This document shows positions 16,806-25,598 of a stretch of 52,626 nt of DNA, in pieces. Source of the DNA: Deltaproteobacteria bacterium (GTDB lineage Bacteria; Desulfobacterota; GWC2-55-46; UBA9637). Location of the stretch: NCBI GenBank assembly GCA_016195725.1, contig JACPZB010000018.1, positions 1 through 52,626 of the forward strand. Reading direction: 5' to 3'. The translations under genes and the position numbers were made by a program. Below the pieces are notes generated by a model that worked only from the letters and a program-made list of their open reading frames with translations, was not told the DNA's origin and searched no databases. Positions within the stretch are counted from its first letter, which is position 1. Each line of letters opens with the position of its first letter.

Positions 16806-17987
16806 TTAATTGGCGGCAGAGAAACAGCCTTTCACCCATCTAACGATTAACCTCCACGGCTTCGCCTTAACTCGCGACACTATTGCCGCATAGAATTCTT
16901 TGTAACTTTCCTCTCCCCTGACAACATTATAATATTTTTCCATGAGCGAAGGCTCTGACTCCAATATGCGATACCACAATCTTGGATAATTATAAACCCA
17001 ATTCCCTACTTTGGCTGCTGCCTCAAGTTCAGGATATAGCTCTGCTGCTACCGCCTCATTATAGCGGCTCAAGTCTATTTTATCATCATTTATTCTTTCT
17101 GATATAACCTTTGCGGCAAGCTGGCCGCTCCTTATAGCATAGTATATGCCTTCTCCGAGAAACGGGTCAACCAAATGTGCTGCATCACCTACCGCCAAAA
17201 TCCTCCCCTTAACTATCCTCTGCATCGTGTCATTAAAATAGGGTATTGTCCAACCGTGCATACTGCTTATGGTTGCCTGAGAAAGGCTCTTTTCCTTCTG
17301 AACAAAATCCGCAAAATATCTCTTTACGCGGCCTTTAACTTTTTTAGAAAGACCAGCTATGCCTACTGAGAGGCTGTTAGCTTTGGGAAAAACCCATGCA
17401 TATCCATGCGGTATGCAGCCAAAATCTATCAGAAGTTTTCCCTTTAAGGCTCCAAGTTTTCCTTTGTCAAAGGAAATCTCAGCCTCAATCGCAACAGCGC
17501 AAGCCTTTGCATCAAGCTCCAGCACCTCTCTTCCTACAAAACCATTTGCACCATCAGCGCCTATCAAAATCTTTGTCTTGTATAAACCTTGAGAAGTTTT
17601 GATATCTATAGAGTCGCCTGCCTCAGCAACAGCGGTTATCTTTTCCCCTTCCCTAATATCTGCGCCGGCTTCTTTTGCCTTTTCCTTTAAAAGGTTGTCA
17701 AATCTATCCCTGCTTACATTATAACCAATGACCTTTTGAGATAGTATAGGAAGAGACCTTCTTGACCTGTATGTGAAAATAGCGCCGTAAACTGTATCCT
17801 CTACAACTGCCTTGAAATCAAACGGCAATATCTTTTCAACCTTTAAGGATACGCAACCGCCGCACGGTTTATATCTGGGAAATTTTTCCTTATCAAAGGC
17901 AAGAACCTTTAACCCTCTGGAGGCGAGATCATAGGCAGCAGCTGCACCTGCGGGACCAAGACCGGACACAATCACATCATATATCAT
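16806..17987 (-). CDS. Geranylgeranyl reductase-family flavoprotein
   Basis: A 393-aa FAD-dependent oxidoreductase of the family that saturates isoprenoid double bonds. It shows the dinucleotide motif GLGPAGAAAAYDLASRG (about residues 9-25), PRYKPCGGCVS near residue 40 (typical of geranylgeranyl reductases) and the second FAD motif GDAAHLVDPFLGEGI (about 274-288). The substrate could be menaquinone side chains or another polyprenyl lipid; the neighbours do not settle it. It lies 12 nt after the ferritin-like gene on the same strand. Confidence 0.85.
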   Translation of the reverse strand: MIYDVIVSGLGPAGAAAAYDLASRGLKVLAFDKEKFPRYKPCGGCVSLKVEKILPFDFKAVVEDTVYGAIFTYRSRRSLPILSQKVIGYNVSRDRFDNLLKEKAKEAGADIREGEKITAVAEAGDSIDIKTSQGLYKTKILIGADGANGFVGREVLELDAKACAVAIEAEISFDKGKLGALKGKLLIDFGCIPHGYAWVFPKANSLSVGIAGLSKKVKGRVKRYFADFVQKEKSLSQATISSMHGWTIPYFNDTMQRIVKGRILAVGDAAHLVDPFLGEGIYYAIRSGQLAAKVISERINDDKIDLSRYNEAVAAELYPELEAAAKVGNWVYNYPRLWYRILESEPSLMEKYYNVVRGEESYKEFYAAIVSRVKAKPWRLIVRWVKGCFSAAN

Positions 17988-17999
17988 ACATCATGAATT

Positions 18000-18542
18000 T
18001 TATTCTAATTCCTTTTCTACACTGAATTCCATAAAATCGGCCCAAAAGCCTGTGCGCACAATAGACCCGTGCTCCCATCTCAAAAGCTTCAGGTGATTTC
18101 TTTCCATGTCAAGAATCTTTGTAATGACCGTCTTCTCATCCGGCTCACTTGCAGCCTTCAGCAGTCCTGAATAAAAATGAACAGCCTTTTCTTCTACTTC
18201 CACAGCAATAGTTACCGCACCTATTTCTGTCGGGTTCTGTTTCAACCTCTTTGTAAGCTCATTTTCTTCTAAAAATATAGGCGCCCCGCCTTTGTTCGGC
18301 ACTCCCTGGGCAACCGCATCATTGTAAGAAAGCCATCCTCCGCCGACATTGAATGACCTATTTATGGCACTCAATACTGTTATATGTTCAAGTTCTTCCT
18401 TAGCTAAATGACGAAACACATTTTGTCCATGCTCATCCTTTATTGCATTGGAGGCGGCGATGTAGAAACTATATCCTTCCATCTCAGTACGGACTGCTGT
18501 TTTAAGATTCTCTATAACTTTCTCTATAACCTTCTCCTTCAT
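18000..18542 (-). CDS. Rubrerythrin/ferritin-like diiron protein
   Basis: A 180-aa four-helix bundle protein with paired diiron ligands visible: TEMEGYSFY, EELEHITVL, EVEEKAVHFY and MERNHLKLL. Proteins of this type reduce peroxide or handle iron. There is no rubredoxin domain at the end, so the electron donor would be separate; desulforedoxin genes lie just upstream in the same direction. The ATG at 18542 follows GGAGGTGCTTG, a good ribosome site, and is preferred to the longer reading from 18560. Confidence 0.85.
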   Translation of the reverse strand: MKEKVIEKVIENLKTAVRTEMEGYSFYIAASNAIKDEHGQNVFRHLAKEELEHITVLSAINRSFNVGGGWLSYNDAVAQGVPNKGGAPIFLEENELTKRLKQNPTEIGAVTIAVEVEEKAVHFYSGLLKAASEPDEKTVITKILDMERNHLKLLRWEHGSIVRTGFWADFMEFSVEKELE

Positions 18543-18560
18543 CAAGCACCTCCAAAACAC

Positions 18561-18662
18561 CGTCTAAAAGTCTAATAACCTACAACTCAATAAGCCAGCT
18601 CAGAGGGCGAGTGATAGGGCAGTTAAAAACTTTGAGATTAACGACTTGTAGACTTTTAGGCT
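18561..18662. repeat. Degenerate heptad-phased inverted repeat
   Basis: CTAAAAGTCTA near 18564 is inverted as TAGACTTTTAG near 18648, and the flanking bases keep a loose 7-nt spacing of the CTA/CAA type. It begins 11 nt after the stop of the zinc-ribbon gene and ends before the ferritin-like gene. It is weaker than the other heptad elements. Confidence 0.5.
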
Positions 18663-18673
18663 GTTTTTCTTAT

Positions 18674-18838
18674 TTATCGTCTCCCTGTATCTGTCCGCCC
18701 TGCCTTTTCTACATCTTTCTTCTTTTCCAGCGCCTCGCCTCTTATCTTTTCCTCGCAGGCATGACATATGGTAGCCTCTGACGGCTTGCCGCAGATCGTG
18801 CAGACATGTTTTTTTTCTTTTCTTTCCTTTTCTTCCAT
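18674..18838 (-). CDS. Small zinc-ribbon protein
   Basis: A 54-aa charged protein with one probable zinc ribbon, CTICGKPSEATICHAC, followed by a lysine- and glutamate-rich helix. I do not recognise a specific family or function. The ATG at 18838 is preceded by AGGAGAG with good spacing; the longer reading from 18856 would start upstream of that site. It sits in a block of iron-handling genes. Confidence 0.65.
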   Translation of the reverse strand: MEEKERKEKKHVCTICGKPSEATICHACEEKIRGEALEKKKDVEKAGRTDTGRR

Positions 18839-18884
18839 AATCTCTCCTTTTTGCAATAAGCTGTTTAATTTAGTTTGCTCTTCG

Positions 18885-18982
18885 CCCCGTTAGAAATCTT
18901 CAGATGAACATCAAACTTTATGAGCGATTCTTAGAGCTTAGAGATAGCACAAGCTTCATTATTCTATAAATTTCTAACAGGG
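18885..18982. repeat. 98-bp element with inverted ends, overlapping a desulforedoxin 3' end
   Basis: CCCCGTTAGAAATCT (18885-18899) is mirrored by AAATTTCTAACAGGG (18968-18982). The right end supplies the last codons (NPVRNL) and the stop of the tandem desulforedoxin gene. This suggests the element inserted into, and now terminates, that gene. No transposase is present. Confidence 0.65.
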
Positions 18983-19248
18983 TTCATTTTTTTATTACAG
19001 CAAACAGGCTCTAATTTTTCCACATCCTTTATTACCATAAGCTCGCTGCGGCATACAGAGCAAACATACACGGTATTTACCGCCTCAAGCATAATCATTT
19101 TTGTATTGCAGCATATTGGTTTCAACTCCCCGCTGCCGCTTTTGATGACAGAAAGTTCTGCGCCGCAAACAGGGCACCGGTAAATACGACCCAGTATATT
19201 TCTACTCTTCACAGCGGTTTTACCAACTAATGTTTTACCTGATATCAT
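18964..19248 (-). CDS. Tandem desulforedoxin-like protein
   Basis: A 94-aa protein with two successive desulforedoxin-type iron centres, YRCPVCGAELSV...CCNTKM and YVCSVCRSELMV...CCNKKM. Each has a CxxC pair and a vicinal CC pair for Fe(SCys)4. Such centres are found alone or at the N-terminus of desulfoferrodoxin, where they serve electron transfer in superoxide reduction. The catalytic superoxide reductase domain is absent. The ATG at 19248 overlaps the end of the upstream desulforedoxin gene by 14 nt. The final residues come from the repeat at 18885-18982. Confidence 0.75.
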   Translation of the reverse strand: MISGKTLVGKTAVKSRNILGRIYRCPVCGAELSVIKSGSGELKPICCNTKMIMLEAVNTVYVCSVCRSELMVIKDVEKLEPVCCNKKMNPVRNL

Positions 19249-19441
19249 CCGGCTTCTCCACCAAAGCCATAGCCCTGCCGCAGCACTTAGGCTCCATAAC
19301 TCCAACGCCGCCCTTTGTAACCATTGCCATTGTCCCACATATGGAACAGCGGTATGCCTTGCCAACATGAATAGTCCACTCCTTTGTCCAATCATCCACC
19401 GACCATTCTTGGCTGCTTGAAAAATCCATCTCTTCTGCCAT
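19235..19441 (-). CDS. Desulforedoxin-like protein
   Basis: A 68-aa protein with an acidic N-terminus (residues about 1-24) and one desulforedoxin centre, YRCSICGTMAMV followed by PKCCGRAM. It probably transfers single electrons to the neighbouring diiron proteins. I start at MAEEMDF (19441); an ATG 12 nt upstream is also possible. It overlaps the tandem desulforedoxin gene. Confidence 0.75.
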   Translation of the reverse strand: MAEEMDFSSSQEWSVDDWTKEWTIHVGKAYRCSICGTMAMVTKGGVGVMEPKCCGRAMALVEKPDDIR

Positions 19442-19458
19442 AGAGCCTCCCATGAAAC

Positions 19459-19577
19459 CAACTCAAATCTCAAAACGCAAAAGTCAAAACTATAACTTTA
19501 CAACGCAAGGCCTTATTTGAGATCAGTTTTAAGGTTTTGTGTTTTAGTTTTGAGATTTGACATTTGAGTTTTGAAAT
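19459..19577. repeat. Heptad-phased hairpin element after the MidA-like gene
   Basis: The left arm (about 19460-19496) reads CTCAAAT, CTCAAAA, CGCAAAA, GTCAAAA at exact 7-nt steps. The right arm (about 19523-19577) reads AGTTTTA, AGGTTTT, GTGTTTT, AGTTTTG, AGATTTG, ACATTTG. It begins 7 nt after the stop of the methyltransferase gene. The unit is of the TTTTGAG type shared with 24610-24688. Confidence 0.85.
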
Positions 19578-19584
19578 TATCCTT

Positions 19585-20802
19585 TTACAGCGTATATTCC
19601 AAATTTTTAAAACTAAAACCCTTCAACAGAGGATTTTCAATGCCTTTATGCTGAATAAGAACTTTGAAATCATCGCCCATGCCACCAGACATCATAAGTT
19701 CCTTAATCCCTTGATTCCATTTAAAGGTTTCCAGATTATTTATAGTTAGCTCCGCTGTCTCTTTGAGTTCCTCAAGTATGCCAAGGCCCATGAGAAAATA
19801 AAACTGGGTTGTAAAACCAGCAACCTCAAGGCCAGCATCTCTGCCTGACATTGTAAGGGTAGTAAAGTCCACCTTTGATGTTATATCCTGATATCCAATC
19901 CTCTGGAACGGGTTGTCATTCATTGTGTGCCTGTAATGACATTGAAGGTTAGAGCCTCTGCCTGGCTGAAAGAGCTCTTTTGCAGGAAGACCGTAATCTA
20001 TAGTAATAACAAAACCCTTATCCAAGAACGCCCCTATAGACTTAATCCAGTCAATTGCATGTAAATTTACCTCTCCCCTTTGTCCATAGCCAATTTTAAC
20101 TCCAAGCCTGTCAAAATAATCATTAAGACTCTGTGTTGAGGGCTCTTCTATTGCTTCAATAAATCCTGCACTTTCATAATCTACATAGACTTCCTTTAGG
20201 CCGTCCATTTCAATAACCCGATGGATAGGAAATGCATCGACGAGTTCGTTGGAGATAATGCAACCGATAATGTTTGGCTCAATTTCTTCTATTGCAGAAT
20301 GGCAGGAAAATTTTTTATTTGCCTTTCCTGTTGGAACCGCCTTCACCCCGTTAGGAGGCTCTGATATATGGGTGCTATTCTTGTCTAACTGGGCAACATT
20401 CTTCTCTATGGACCTTCTACCGGGGTTCAGGTCAACCAATTTAAAATCAACTGCCTTATGGAACTCCGGGAATAAATCTTCTACGACATCCTCAACCTGA
20501 AATGATAAATCTCCTCTGCCTGCACCAATCTCTACAACGGTAAACTGAGAAGGACATCTCAGAATATCCCACATCTGGTATAGTTGTGATGCAAGCAGCT
20601 TGCTGAAAACAGGGCTTATATCGCTATTGGTCAGATAATCACCATGTTTCCCCCATCTTACTCTATCTGAGGTATAGTAGCCTTTGTCAGGCCAATAAAG
20701 GGCAATCTCCATAAATTCAGCAAATGTTATCCTGCCCCTTTGCTGAATCTGTCTCTCTATTTCGGAAACAAGGTCAGGATGGCCAAGGATGCTGTCAACC
20801 AC
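19585..20802 (-). CDS. SAM-dependent methyltransferase, MidA/NDUFAF7 family
   Basis: A 405-aa protein of the family whose mitochondrial member methylates an arginine of complex I; bacterial roles are less clear. Motifs include the N-terminal [16 protein letters not shown], the SAM-binding [11 protein letters not shown] (about residues 88-98) and [13 protein letters not shown] (about 190-202). The start is GTG at 20802, supported by GGAGG 5 nt upstream. A heptad hairpin follows the stop. Confidence 0.88.
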   Translation of the reverse strand: MVDSILGHPDLVSEIERQIQQRGRITFAEFMEIALYWPDKGYYTSDRVRWGKHGDYLTNSDISPVFSKLLASQLYQMWDILRCPSQFTVVEIGAGRGDLSFQVEDVVEDLFPEFHKAVDFKLVDLNPGRRSIEKNVAQLDKNSTHISEPPNGVKAVPTGKANKKFSCHSAIEEIEPNIIGCIISNELVDAFPIHRVIEMDGLKEVYVDYESAGFIEAIEEPSTQSLNDYFDRLGVKIGYGQRGEVNLHAIDWIKSIGAFLDKGFVITIDYGLPAKELFQPGRGSNLQCHYRHTMNDNPFQRIGYQDITSKVDFTTLTMSGRDAGLEVAGFTTQFYFLMGLGILEELKETAELTINNLETFKWNQGIKELMMSGGMGDDFKVLIQHKGIENPLLKGFSFKNLEYTL

Positions 20803-20888
20803 TGCTTACCTCCATAGAGGCATTATTATAGCAAACTATTCTCAAGAAAGGAAATAAAACAACACCTCTACGGAAGGCATATTCAACT

Positions 20889-21125
20889 TCAATCTTCCAA
20901 TACCCCAATCTTTTTCACACCCTCGAAGATCTCTGCCCCATGGGGCGCATCTCCCAGTTCAGCTGTTAAATCCACGCCTGCGAAATGCGATTCCAGATGA
21001 TTTCCATCTGTCCAATACAGATTATCCGTCACATCGTATACGCTGCCGTTGTATGCTATATATGCAGGCCTGCCGTCTTTACCGTCAAAATTCTGTAAAC
21101 CCTTCTTTGAGATTCTCTTTTCCAC
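20889..21125 (-). CDS. Cytochrome b5-like heme/steroid-binding domain protein
   Basis: A 78-aa soluble single-domain protein with the bacterial b5-like pattern GRPAYIAYNGSVYDVTDN (about residues 18-35), GNHLESHFAGVDLT and DAPHG. The histidines in these segments could ligate heme. The start is a GTG. It lies between a ferritin-like gene and a methyltransferase; its partner is unknown. Confidence 0.85.
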   Translation of the reverse strand: MEKRISKKGLQNFDGKDGRPAYIAYNGSVYDVTDNLYWTDGNHLESHFAGVDLTAELGDAPHGAEIFEGVKKIGVLED

Positions 21126-21152
21126 TTTAATCGAGCAGATCCTTCCCTAAAT

Positions 21153-21219
21153 TACAGGCGATGGGCTATAGGCTATTGGTTTGCCTACCGCCCATTTACC
21201 TATCGCCTGTTGCCTGTCT
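21153..21219. repeat. Heptad-phased hairpin element after the ferritin-like gene
   Basis: Units at 7-nt steps are ACAGGCG, ATGGGCT, ATAGGCT, ATTGGTT on the left and TGCCTAC, CGCCCAT, TTACCTA, TCGCCTG, TTGCCTG on the right. It starts directly at the stop codon of the gene at 21220-21639. Confidence 0.85.
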
Positions 21220-21639
21220 TCACTTTCTTATTCCCAGGGTTGTCTCCCATGTGTCAGCATGCCCCTCTTCATCAGAAAGAATCTGCTCCAGCATAAGCCT
21301 TGTGGTCGGATCACTCTCCTGCTCGCATAACTTTATATGGTCTTTATATCTCTTTATTGCATCATTCTCGGCAGCAAGGTCATCCTTTATCATTTTCTTA
21401 AGATCGCCTCCACGCGCTATATTAGTGGGTTTCTGCACAGGAATTCCGCCAAGATACACAATCCTTTCTGCCAGTATTTCAGCATGTCTCATCTCGTCAA
21501 TAGAGGTCTTTTTGAATATCTCTATCACTGCCGGACTCTCAAGCCCCTCTGCCTCGTAGTGGTGTCCCATATACTGGATTATTGCCGCAAGCTCATACGC
21601 CCTGTCCTCATTCAATGCATCTACAATCTCTTTGCTCAT
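21220..21639 (-). CDS. Bacterioferritin-like ferritin-domain protein
   Basis: A 139-aa four-helix ferritin-like protein with ligand motifs DRAYELAAIIQYMGHHY, DEMRHAEIL, DLAAENDAIKRY and SDEEGHADTWE. Its likely role is iron storage, DNA protection or stress resistance. It is shorter than true bacterioferritin (about 155 aa). I start at the ATG at 21639, 6 nt after GGAGGAG; a TTG two codons upstream is also open. Confidence 0.87.
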   Translation of the reverse strand: MSKEIVDALNEDRAYELAAIIQYMGHHYEAEGLESPAVIEIFKKTSIDEMRHAEILAERIVYLGGIPVQKPTNIARGGDLKKMIKDDLAAENDAIKRYKDHIKLCEQESDPTTRLMLEQILSDEEGHADTWETTLGIRK

Positions 21640-21712
21640 ATCCAACTCCTCCTTTTTATTTTAAAATCTTGCTTTATGATGACACTATAGCAGAGGAATC
21701 CCGACTTTGCAA

Positions 21713-21749
21713 ATGCAAAAGGGCTCTTTTTATGCACCCTTTTTGCAAA
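21713..21749. terminator. Hairpin between Na/Pi cotransporter and ferritin-like genes
   Basis: GCAAAAGGG (21715-21723) pairs with CCCTTTTTGC (21738-21747), flanked by further ATTTG/CAAAT pairing. On the minus strand it lies downstream of the cotransporter gene and upstream of the ferritin-like gene. The T-run is poor, so terminator function is uncertain. About 20 nt further on, GGATTGCGTTTG (21771-21782) looks like a remnant right end of the 125-bp TIR element. Confidence 0.4.
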
Positions 21750-21812
21750 TCACCCCCCCTTTTTGTCAGAGGATTGCGTTTGCTCAAAATGCATCTGCAT
21801 TGTGGGCCAATC

Positions 21813-23435
21813 CTAATCTTCTTTTGCAGCCTCTAACATCGGATATGCTATATTCGCAATATAGGAGTTTATCCTTTTGAGGTTTGTTAAAACATCCAGA
21901 TGTATGGCGCTCGTATCTATGGATTCCCTCAAACCGAGATGAAGGCGGTTTATATGGGCCTGCCTTAAATCCCTTTCTATTTCTCCAAGTCTTGTCTTAT
22001 GCCGCAGGAGTTTATGGGCAAGTTCAATATCCCCGCTTGCAAAGGCTGATATGCCCAACTCAAAATTTTCCATGACTTTTTGATGAAATTCCAGAATCTC
22101 ATTCAACCCTTCACCGGAAAAAGACAATTGATTTTTAATCTTTTTCTTTGCGAGTTCCATCAGGTTTTTATCTATCACATCGCCGATATTTTCAAGATTG
22201 TTTGTAAAGGTAATTATCTCCATCTCTCTCTTTGCCTGCTCAGAAGTCAAACCCTCTTGAGATAGCTTTGTGAGATACAATTTTATCTCTCTGTCAAGCG
22301 CATCTACCTCATCATCTTTTTCCTCTATTGCCTCCAGAAGTCGTGCATCGTTTGCCCTAAAAACCTCAATGGAGTTTTTCAGCATATCCTGCACTATGTC
22401 TGCCATTCTGAGCGCCTCTCGTGTTGCCTGGCCAATCGCCAGAGGAGGGGATGTGAGGACACGCTTATCCAGATATTTCGGCCCAAACTTTCCTTCGGAA
22501 GGCGCACCTTCTATCAGCAACATCTCAATAAACCTTGTAAAAGGCCCGATAAAAGGCAGAAATACTAGGGTAATTGCGATATTAAAAAAGGTATGGGCAT
22601 TTGCAATCTGCCTCGGAAGGTTTCCAGCGCTTAGACCAACAAGATGGGTAAACGGCGTTAAGAAAGGAAGGATAATGACAACACCTATTACCTTGAAAAA
22701 CACATGCGCAATGACAACACGCTTGGCGCCCACAGGTGCGCCAACGCTGGAGGCAATTGCGCTGACGCATGTCCCTATATTTGCGCCTAACACAATCGGC
22801 ATCGCGGCATCCAGGGTAATAAGGTTATTGTGCGCTGCTGTCAGTGCAAGGCCGATGGTGGCTACGCTGCTGTGGAGTACGGCGGTCAAGAGCGTGGCTA
22901 TAATTATCCCTGCAACAGTATCTCTGCCAAAATTTATCAGAATTTCTTTAAAGAGAGGATCGCTGGCGAGCGGTGAAAAAACATCTGTCAATACCTTTAA
23001 GGCGAGGAATATAAACGCAAAACCCAAGACAGCCCGGCCCAGATCGTGAAAAGGGCCTTTCCTGCCCAAAAATTCCAAAAATATGCCGATACCAATAAAG
23101 ACTATTGCATAATCGTATATCTTAAAGGCGATTATTTGAACTGTGATGGTTGTGCCGATATCCGCGCCGAGGATAACCCCCATAGTTGCGGAAAGGCTTA
23201 AGAGTCCTGAACCTGCGATACTCACCAACATAATGATTGTAGCGCTGGAACTTTGCAGGAGCGCAGTTATTAACGCGCCAAAAACCACACCCTTCACGCG
23301 GTTGCCTGTAATGGCCATGAGAAATCCTCTGAGCCTGGCCCCGGCCGCCTTCTGCATACCGTCGCCAGCCATCTTCATGCCGTAGAGAAGCAGTAAGATG
23401 CCGCCAAAGAGCGTAAGGAGGTTAATGGTTGTCAT
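21813..23435 (-). CDS. Na/Pi cotransporter family protein with C-terminal PhoU-like domain
   Basis: A 540-aa membrane protein. The first 310 residues contain two inverted Na/Pi repeats with the signatures QSSSATI (about 62-68) and LHSSVATIG (about 187-195) plus the ADIGTT and ANIGTC motifs. The last 200 residues form a helical PhoU-like region (from about 340). It imports phosphate with sodium or adjusts phosphate balance. No pst or phoR genes are nearby. Confidence 0.92.
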   Translation of the reverse strand: MTTINLLTLFGGILLLLYGMKMAGDGMQKAAGARLRGFLMAITGNRVKGVVFGALITALLQSSSATIIMLVSIAGSGLLSLSATMGVILGADIGTTITVQIIAFKIYDYAIVFIGIGIFLEFLGRKGPFHDLGRAVLGFAFIFLALKVLTDVFSPLASDPLFKEILINFGRDTVAGIIIATLLTAVLHSSVATIGLALTAAHNNLITLDAAMPIVLGANIGTCVSAIASSVGAPVGAKRVVIAHVFFKVIGVVIILPFLTPFTHLVGLSAGNLPRQIANAHTFFNIAITLVFLPFIGPFTRFIEMLLIEGAPSEGKFGPKYLDKRVLTSPPLAIGQATREALRMADIVQDMLKNSIEVFRANDARLLEAIEEKDDEVDALDREIKLYLTKLSQEGLTSEQAKREMEIITFTNNLENIGDVIDKNLMELAKKKIKNQLSFSGEGLNEILEFHQKVMENFELGISAFASGDIELAHKLLRHKTRLGEIERDLRQAHINRLHLGLRESIDTSAIHLDVLTNLKRINSYIANIAYPMLEAAKED

Positions 23436-23454
23436 AAATACAGGTTGTTAGGGT

Positions 23455-23548
23455 GTCAGATTTTAGGTAATAGGCCGCAGGTTAGAGGTTTTCCTATCAC
23501 CTATCGCCTATCGCCTATCATCCATCACCTATTTCCCATCACCTGCCT
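23455..23548. repeat. Heptad-phased hairpin element after galT
   Basis: The right arm shows eight consecutive 7-mers: TCCTATC, ACCTATC, GCCTATC, GCCTATC, ATCCATC, ACCTATT, TCCCATC, ACCTGCC. The left arm (about 23465-23489) has TAATAGG, CCGCAGG, TTAGAGG. It lies 3 nt from the galT stop. This is the clearest example of the 7-nt phasing. Confidence 0.9.
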
Positions 23549-23551
23549 TTG

Positions 23552-24571
23552 TCATACAATCGTCTTTATTTCCTGCAGATATCTTGCAGATTCCTCGGGT
23601 GGGACAGGGTTTATGTATATGCCTGTTCCAAGCTCAAAACCGGCGGCAATAGTAAGCCTTGGGGTTATTTCAAGATGCCAGTGAAACTGGCCGATAACTC
23701 CTGAATTAATAGGGCTGTTAATAATGGTGTAATTATAGGGAGGATCATTAAGGCAGAGTTCTAATTTTAAAAGAATCATTTTTAATGTGATAGACAGCTC
23801 ATCTATCTCCGTCTCGTTCATCTCTACAAATGATGCGCTATGTCTTTTGGGTATTATCCATGTCTCAAACGGATGTCGTGCAGCATAAGGCTCTATGGCT
23901 ATAAAAGAGTCGCTTTCAATTACCGTCCTCGTCTCCCCTCCTGATTCTGCCATAATGATATCGCAGTATGCGCAGTTATCTCTGTAGTCATAGTACTGCT
24001 CTATCCCTTTAATCTTTATCCACACCTGCTGAGGAATCATGGGGGTGGCAATCAGTTGGGAATGGGAATGTTCAATGGATGCGCCTGCAATTTTACCATG
24101 ATTTTTGAATATGAGAATATATTTTAAACGAGGGTCTTTACAGAGGTCTACATATCGTTCCCTATATGCCCACAAGACTTCCTTCGTCTGTGATTCAGGA
24201 AGCCTTGAGAGCGGCTTCCCGTGCTCCGGTGTTTCAATGATTACCTCATGAGCGCCAATACCATCCATCCTGTCATATATTATATGCTCGCTCCTATTCA
24301 GTTTCCCTTCTACCATAAGCGCAGGAAAACGGTTGGGTATAACCCGCACCCACCACCCTGATGAATTTGGCTTGGCGCTTTTATCTCTAAAAGCGAGTAT
24401 CTCGGCTGGGGTTTTTGATTCATTGCCGGAACAGAAAGGGCATATAGAATGATCCTTTGTAACTACTGCCTGAGCCTCATGTTGATGGTGAAAATCCGAT
24501 AGCCTTCTTGCCCTTTCAGGGGCCATGATAACCCATTCTCTGGTTATAAGGTCTTTTCTTAATTCAGACAT
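23552..24571 (-). CDS. galT: Galactose-1-phosphate uridylyltransferase family protein
   Basis: It exchanges UMP between UDP-glucose and hexose 1-phosphate in sugar nucleotide metabolism. The 339-aa protein has a zinc CPFC pair (about residue 48), the active site EHSHSQLIATP (HxHxQ; HSH rather than the classical HPH), RHPFETW and GQFHWHLEI. I start at MSELRKD (24571). GalE and GalK are not nearby, so it could act on other sugar 1-phosphates. Confidence 0.9.
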   Translation of the reverse strand: MSELRKDLITREWVIMAPERARRLSDFHHQHEAQAVVTKDHSICPFCSGNESKTPAEILAFRDKSAKPNSSGWWVRVIPNRFPALMVEGKLNRSEHIIYDRMDGIGAHEVIIETPEHGKPLSRLPESQTKEVLWAYRERYVDLCKDPRLKYILIFKNHGKIAGASIEHSHSQLIATPMIPQQVWIKIKGIEQYYDYRDNCAYCDIIMAESGGETRTVIESDSFIAIEPYAARHPFETWIIPKRHSASFVEMNETEIDELSITLKMILLKLELCLNDPPYNYTIINSPINSGVIGQFHWHLEITPRLTIAAGFELGTGIYINPVPPEESARYLQEIKTIV

Positions 24572-24609
24572 AGTTTTTTTGCCTAACACAACAGTGTTAT
24601 TTTATAAAT

Positions 24610-24688
24610 AACGCAAAACTTTCCTTCTTTAAAGTTAGAAGACTTTGCGTTTTAGTTTTGAGATTTGACATTTGAGTTTTGAGTTTTC
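24610..24688. repeat. Heptad-phased element between pilZ and galT
   Basis: The right part (24643-24687) runs TTGCGTT, TTAGTTT, TGAGATT, TGACATT, TGAGTTT, TGAGTTT at 7-nt steps. The left part ACGCAAAACTTT inverts its first units. It abuts the stop codon of the PilZ gene (24691-24689). Confidence 0.8.
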
Positions 24689-25060
24689 CTACCCCTTTTT
24701 CACCCATTCCTCTATTTTGTCCCTTATTTCTTCAGCGAGGTCCAAAAACTTTATCCCCATACCAGGCTCATGCGACGACCTGGGGATAAACTCCCTCCGC
24801 CATACAACACAACACTTGCATCTTGCCGGAGTTTTGTCCGGAAGAGAAAATTCTATGACAAACTCATCGCCGACATTTTTTGGATTAACGGATGCAATAA
24901 ACATCCCGCCTCGGCTTATGACCTTTGCGTAGCCAAAGAAGCTCTTATTCTCAGAATTCACCTTGACATTGAGAACAAGAAGCTGGTTTCTTAAATTTTT
25001 TCTCCTGTCAGGCCTAAGAAGCACATAGCCCTGTTTGTCTTTTTTGTCACCATTTGCCAT
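24689..25060 (-). CDS. PilZ-domain protein
   Basis: A 123-aa single PilZ domain, a c-di-GMP receptor. The RxxxR arginine motif is near the start (RPDRRKNLR, about residues 16-24). The second motif is VISRGGMF (about 48-55), slightly off the usual D/NxSxxG. Its start overlaps the nitroreductase gene by 14 nt, so the two are probably co-translated, although no functional link is evident. Confidence 0.88.
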   Translation of the reverse strand: MANGDKKDKQGYVLLRPDRRKNLRNQLLVLNVKVNSENKSFFGYAKVISRGGMFIASVNPKNVGDEFVIEFSLPDKTPARCKCCVVWRREFIPRSSHEPGMGIKFLDLAEEIRDKIEEWVKKG

Positions 25061-25577
25061 AGTGAATAATGCCCTCCAATGGCTTTCTGTTCTTCTCTTC
25101 TTTTACAAGAGGGGACTTTGGATAACCGACTGCTATTAGGGCAACAACCTCTATATTGACAGGTATGCCAAGAATCTCTCTAACCTTCGCCGGCTCGATT
25201 GCCGCAATCCAGCAGGTTCCAAGCCCTTCTGCTGTCGCAGCCCCGATCATCTCTGTTATGGCAATGGTAACATCAACCCACGCATAGTTTTTGCCGTCTG
25301 CCTTTCTCAGCCATGCGCTTTGCGGTTCTGCGCAGGCGGCAATAATAAGAGGCGCGGTCTTAAATCCCTCTTTGGTGAATACCTCGTATAATTTCTTAAC
25401 ATCTTGCTTTTCAATGATGATAAAATGCCACGGCTGGCGGTTGGCTGCGCTCTGCGCCCTTCGCAGCGCCTCTATCAGGCGCTCAAGTTTGTCTTTCTCT
25501 ATCTCTTTATCCAGGAACTCCCTTATGCTTTTTCTTCTTTCATAAAGCTCGTAAAAGGTCTCAAGCTTCTCATCCAT
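25047..25577 (-). CDS. Nitroreductase-family FMN oxidoreductase
   Basis: A 176-aa flavoprotein of the nitroreductase fold. Visible are the FMN-binding RRKSIREF (about residues 14-21), SAANRQPWHFI (about 43-53) and the C-terminal segment GLGTCWIAA and VGYPK. The physiological substrate cannot be told; family members reduce nitro compounds, quinones or flavins. GGAGG precedes the ATG at 25577; a GTG just upstream is also open. Confidence 0.9.
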   Translation of the reverse strand: MDEKLETFYELYERRKSIREFLDKEIEKDKLERLIEALRRAQSAANRQPWHFIIIEKQDVKKLYEVFTKEGFKTAPLIIAACAEPQSAWLRKADGKNYAWVDVTIAITEMIGAATAEGLGTCWIAAIEPAKVREILGIPVNIEVVALIAVGYPKSPLVKEEKNRKPLEGIIHYGKW

Positions 25578-25598
25578 CACGTAGCCTCCGCCAAAACA

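Noticed and set aside
22270-23049. Long plus-strand reading opposite the Na/Pi cotransporter gene
   Set aside because: It is a shadow frame of a strongly conserved membrane protein on the other strand.
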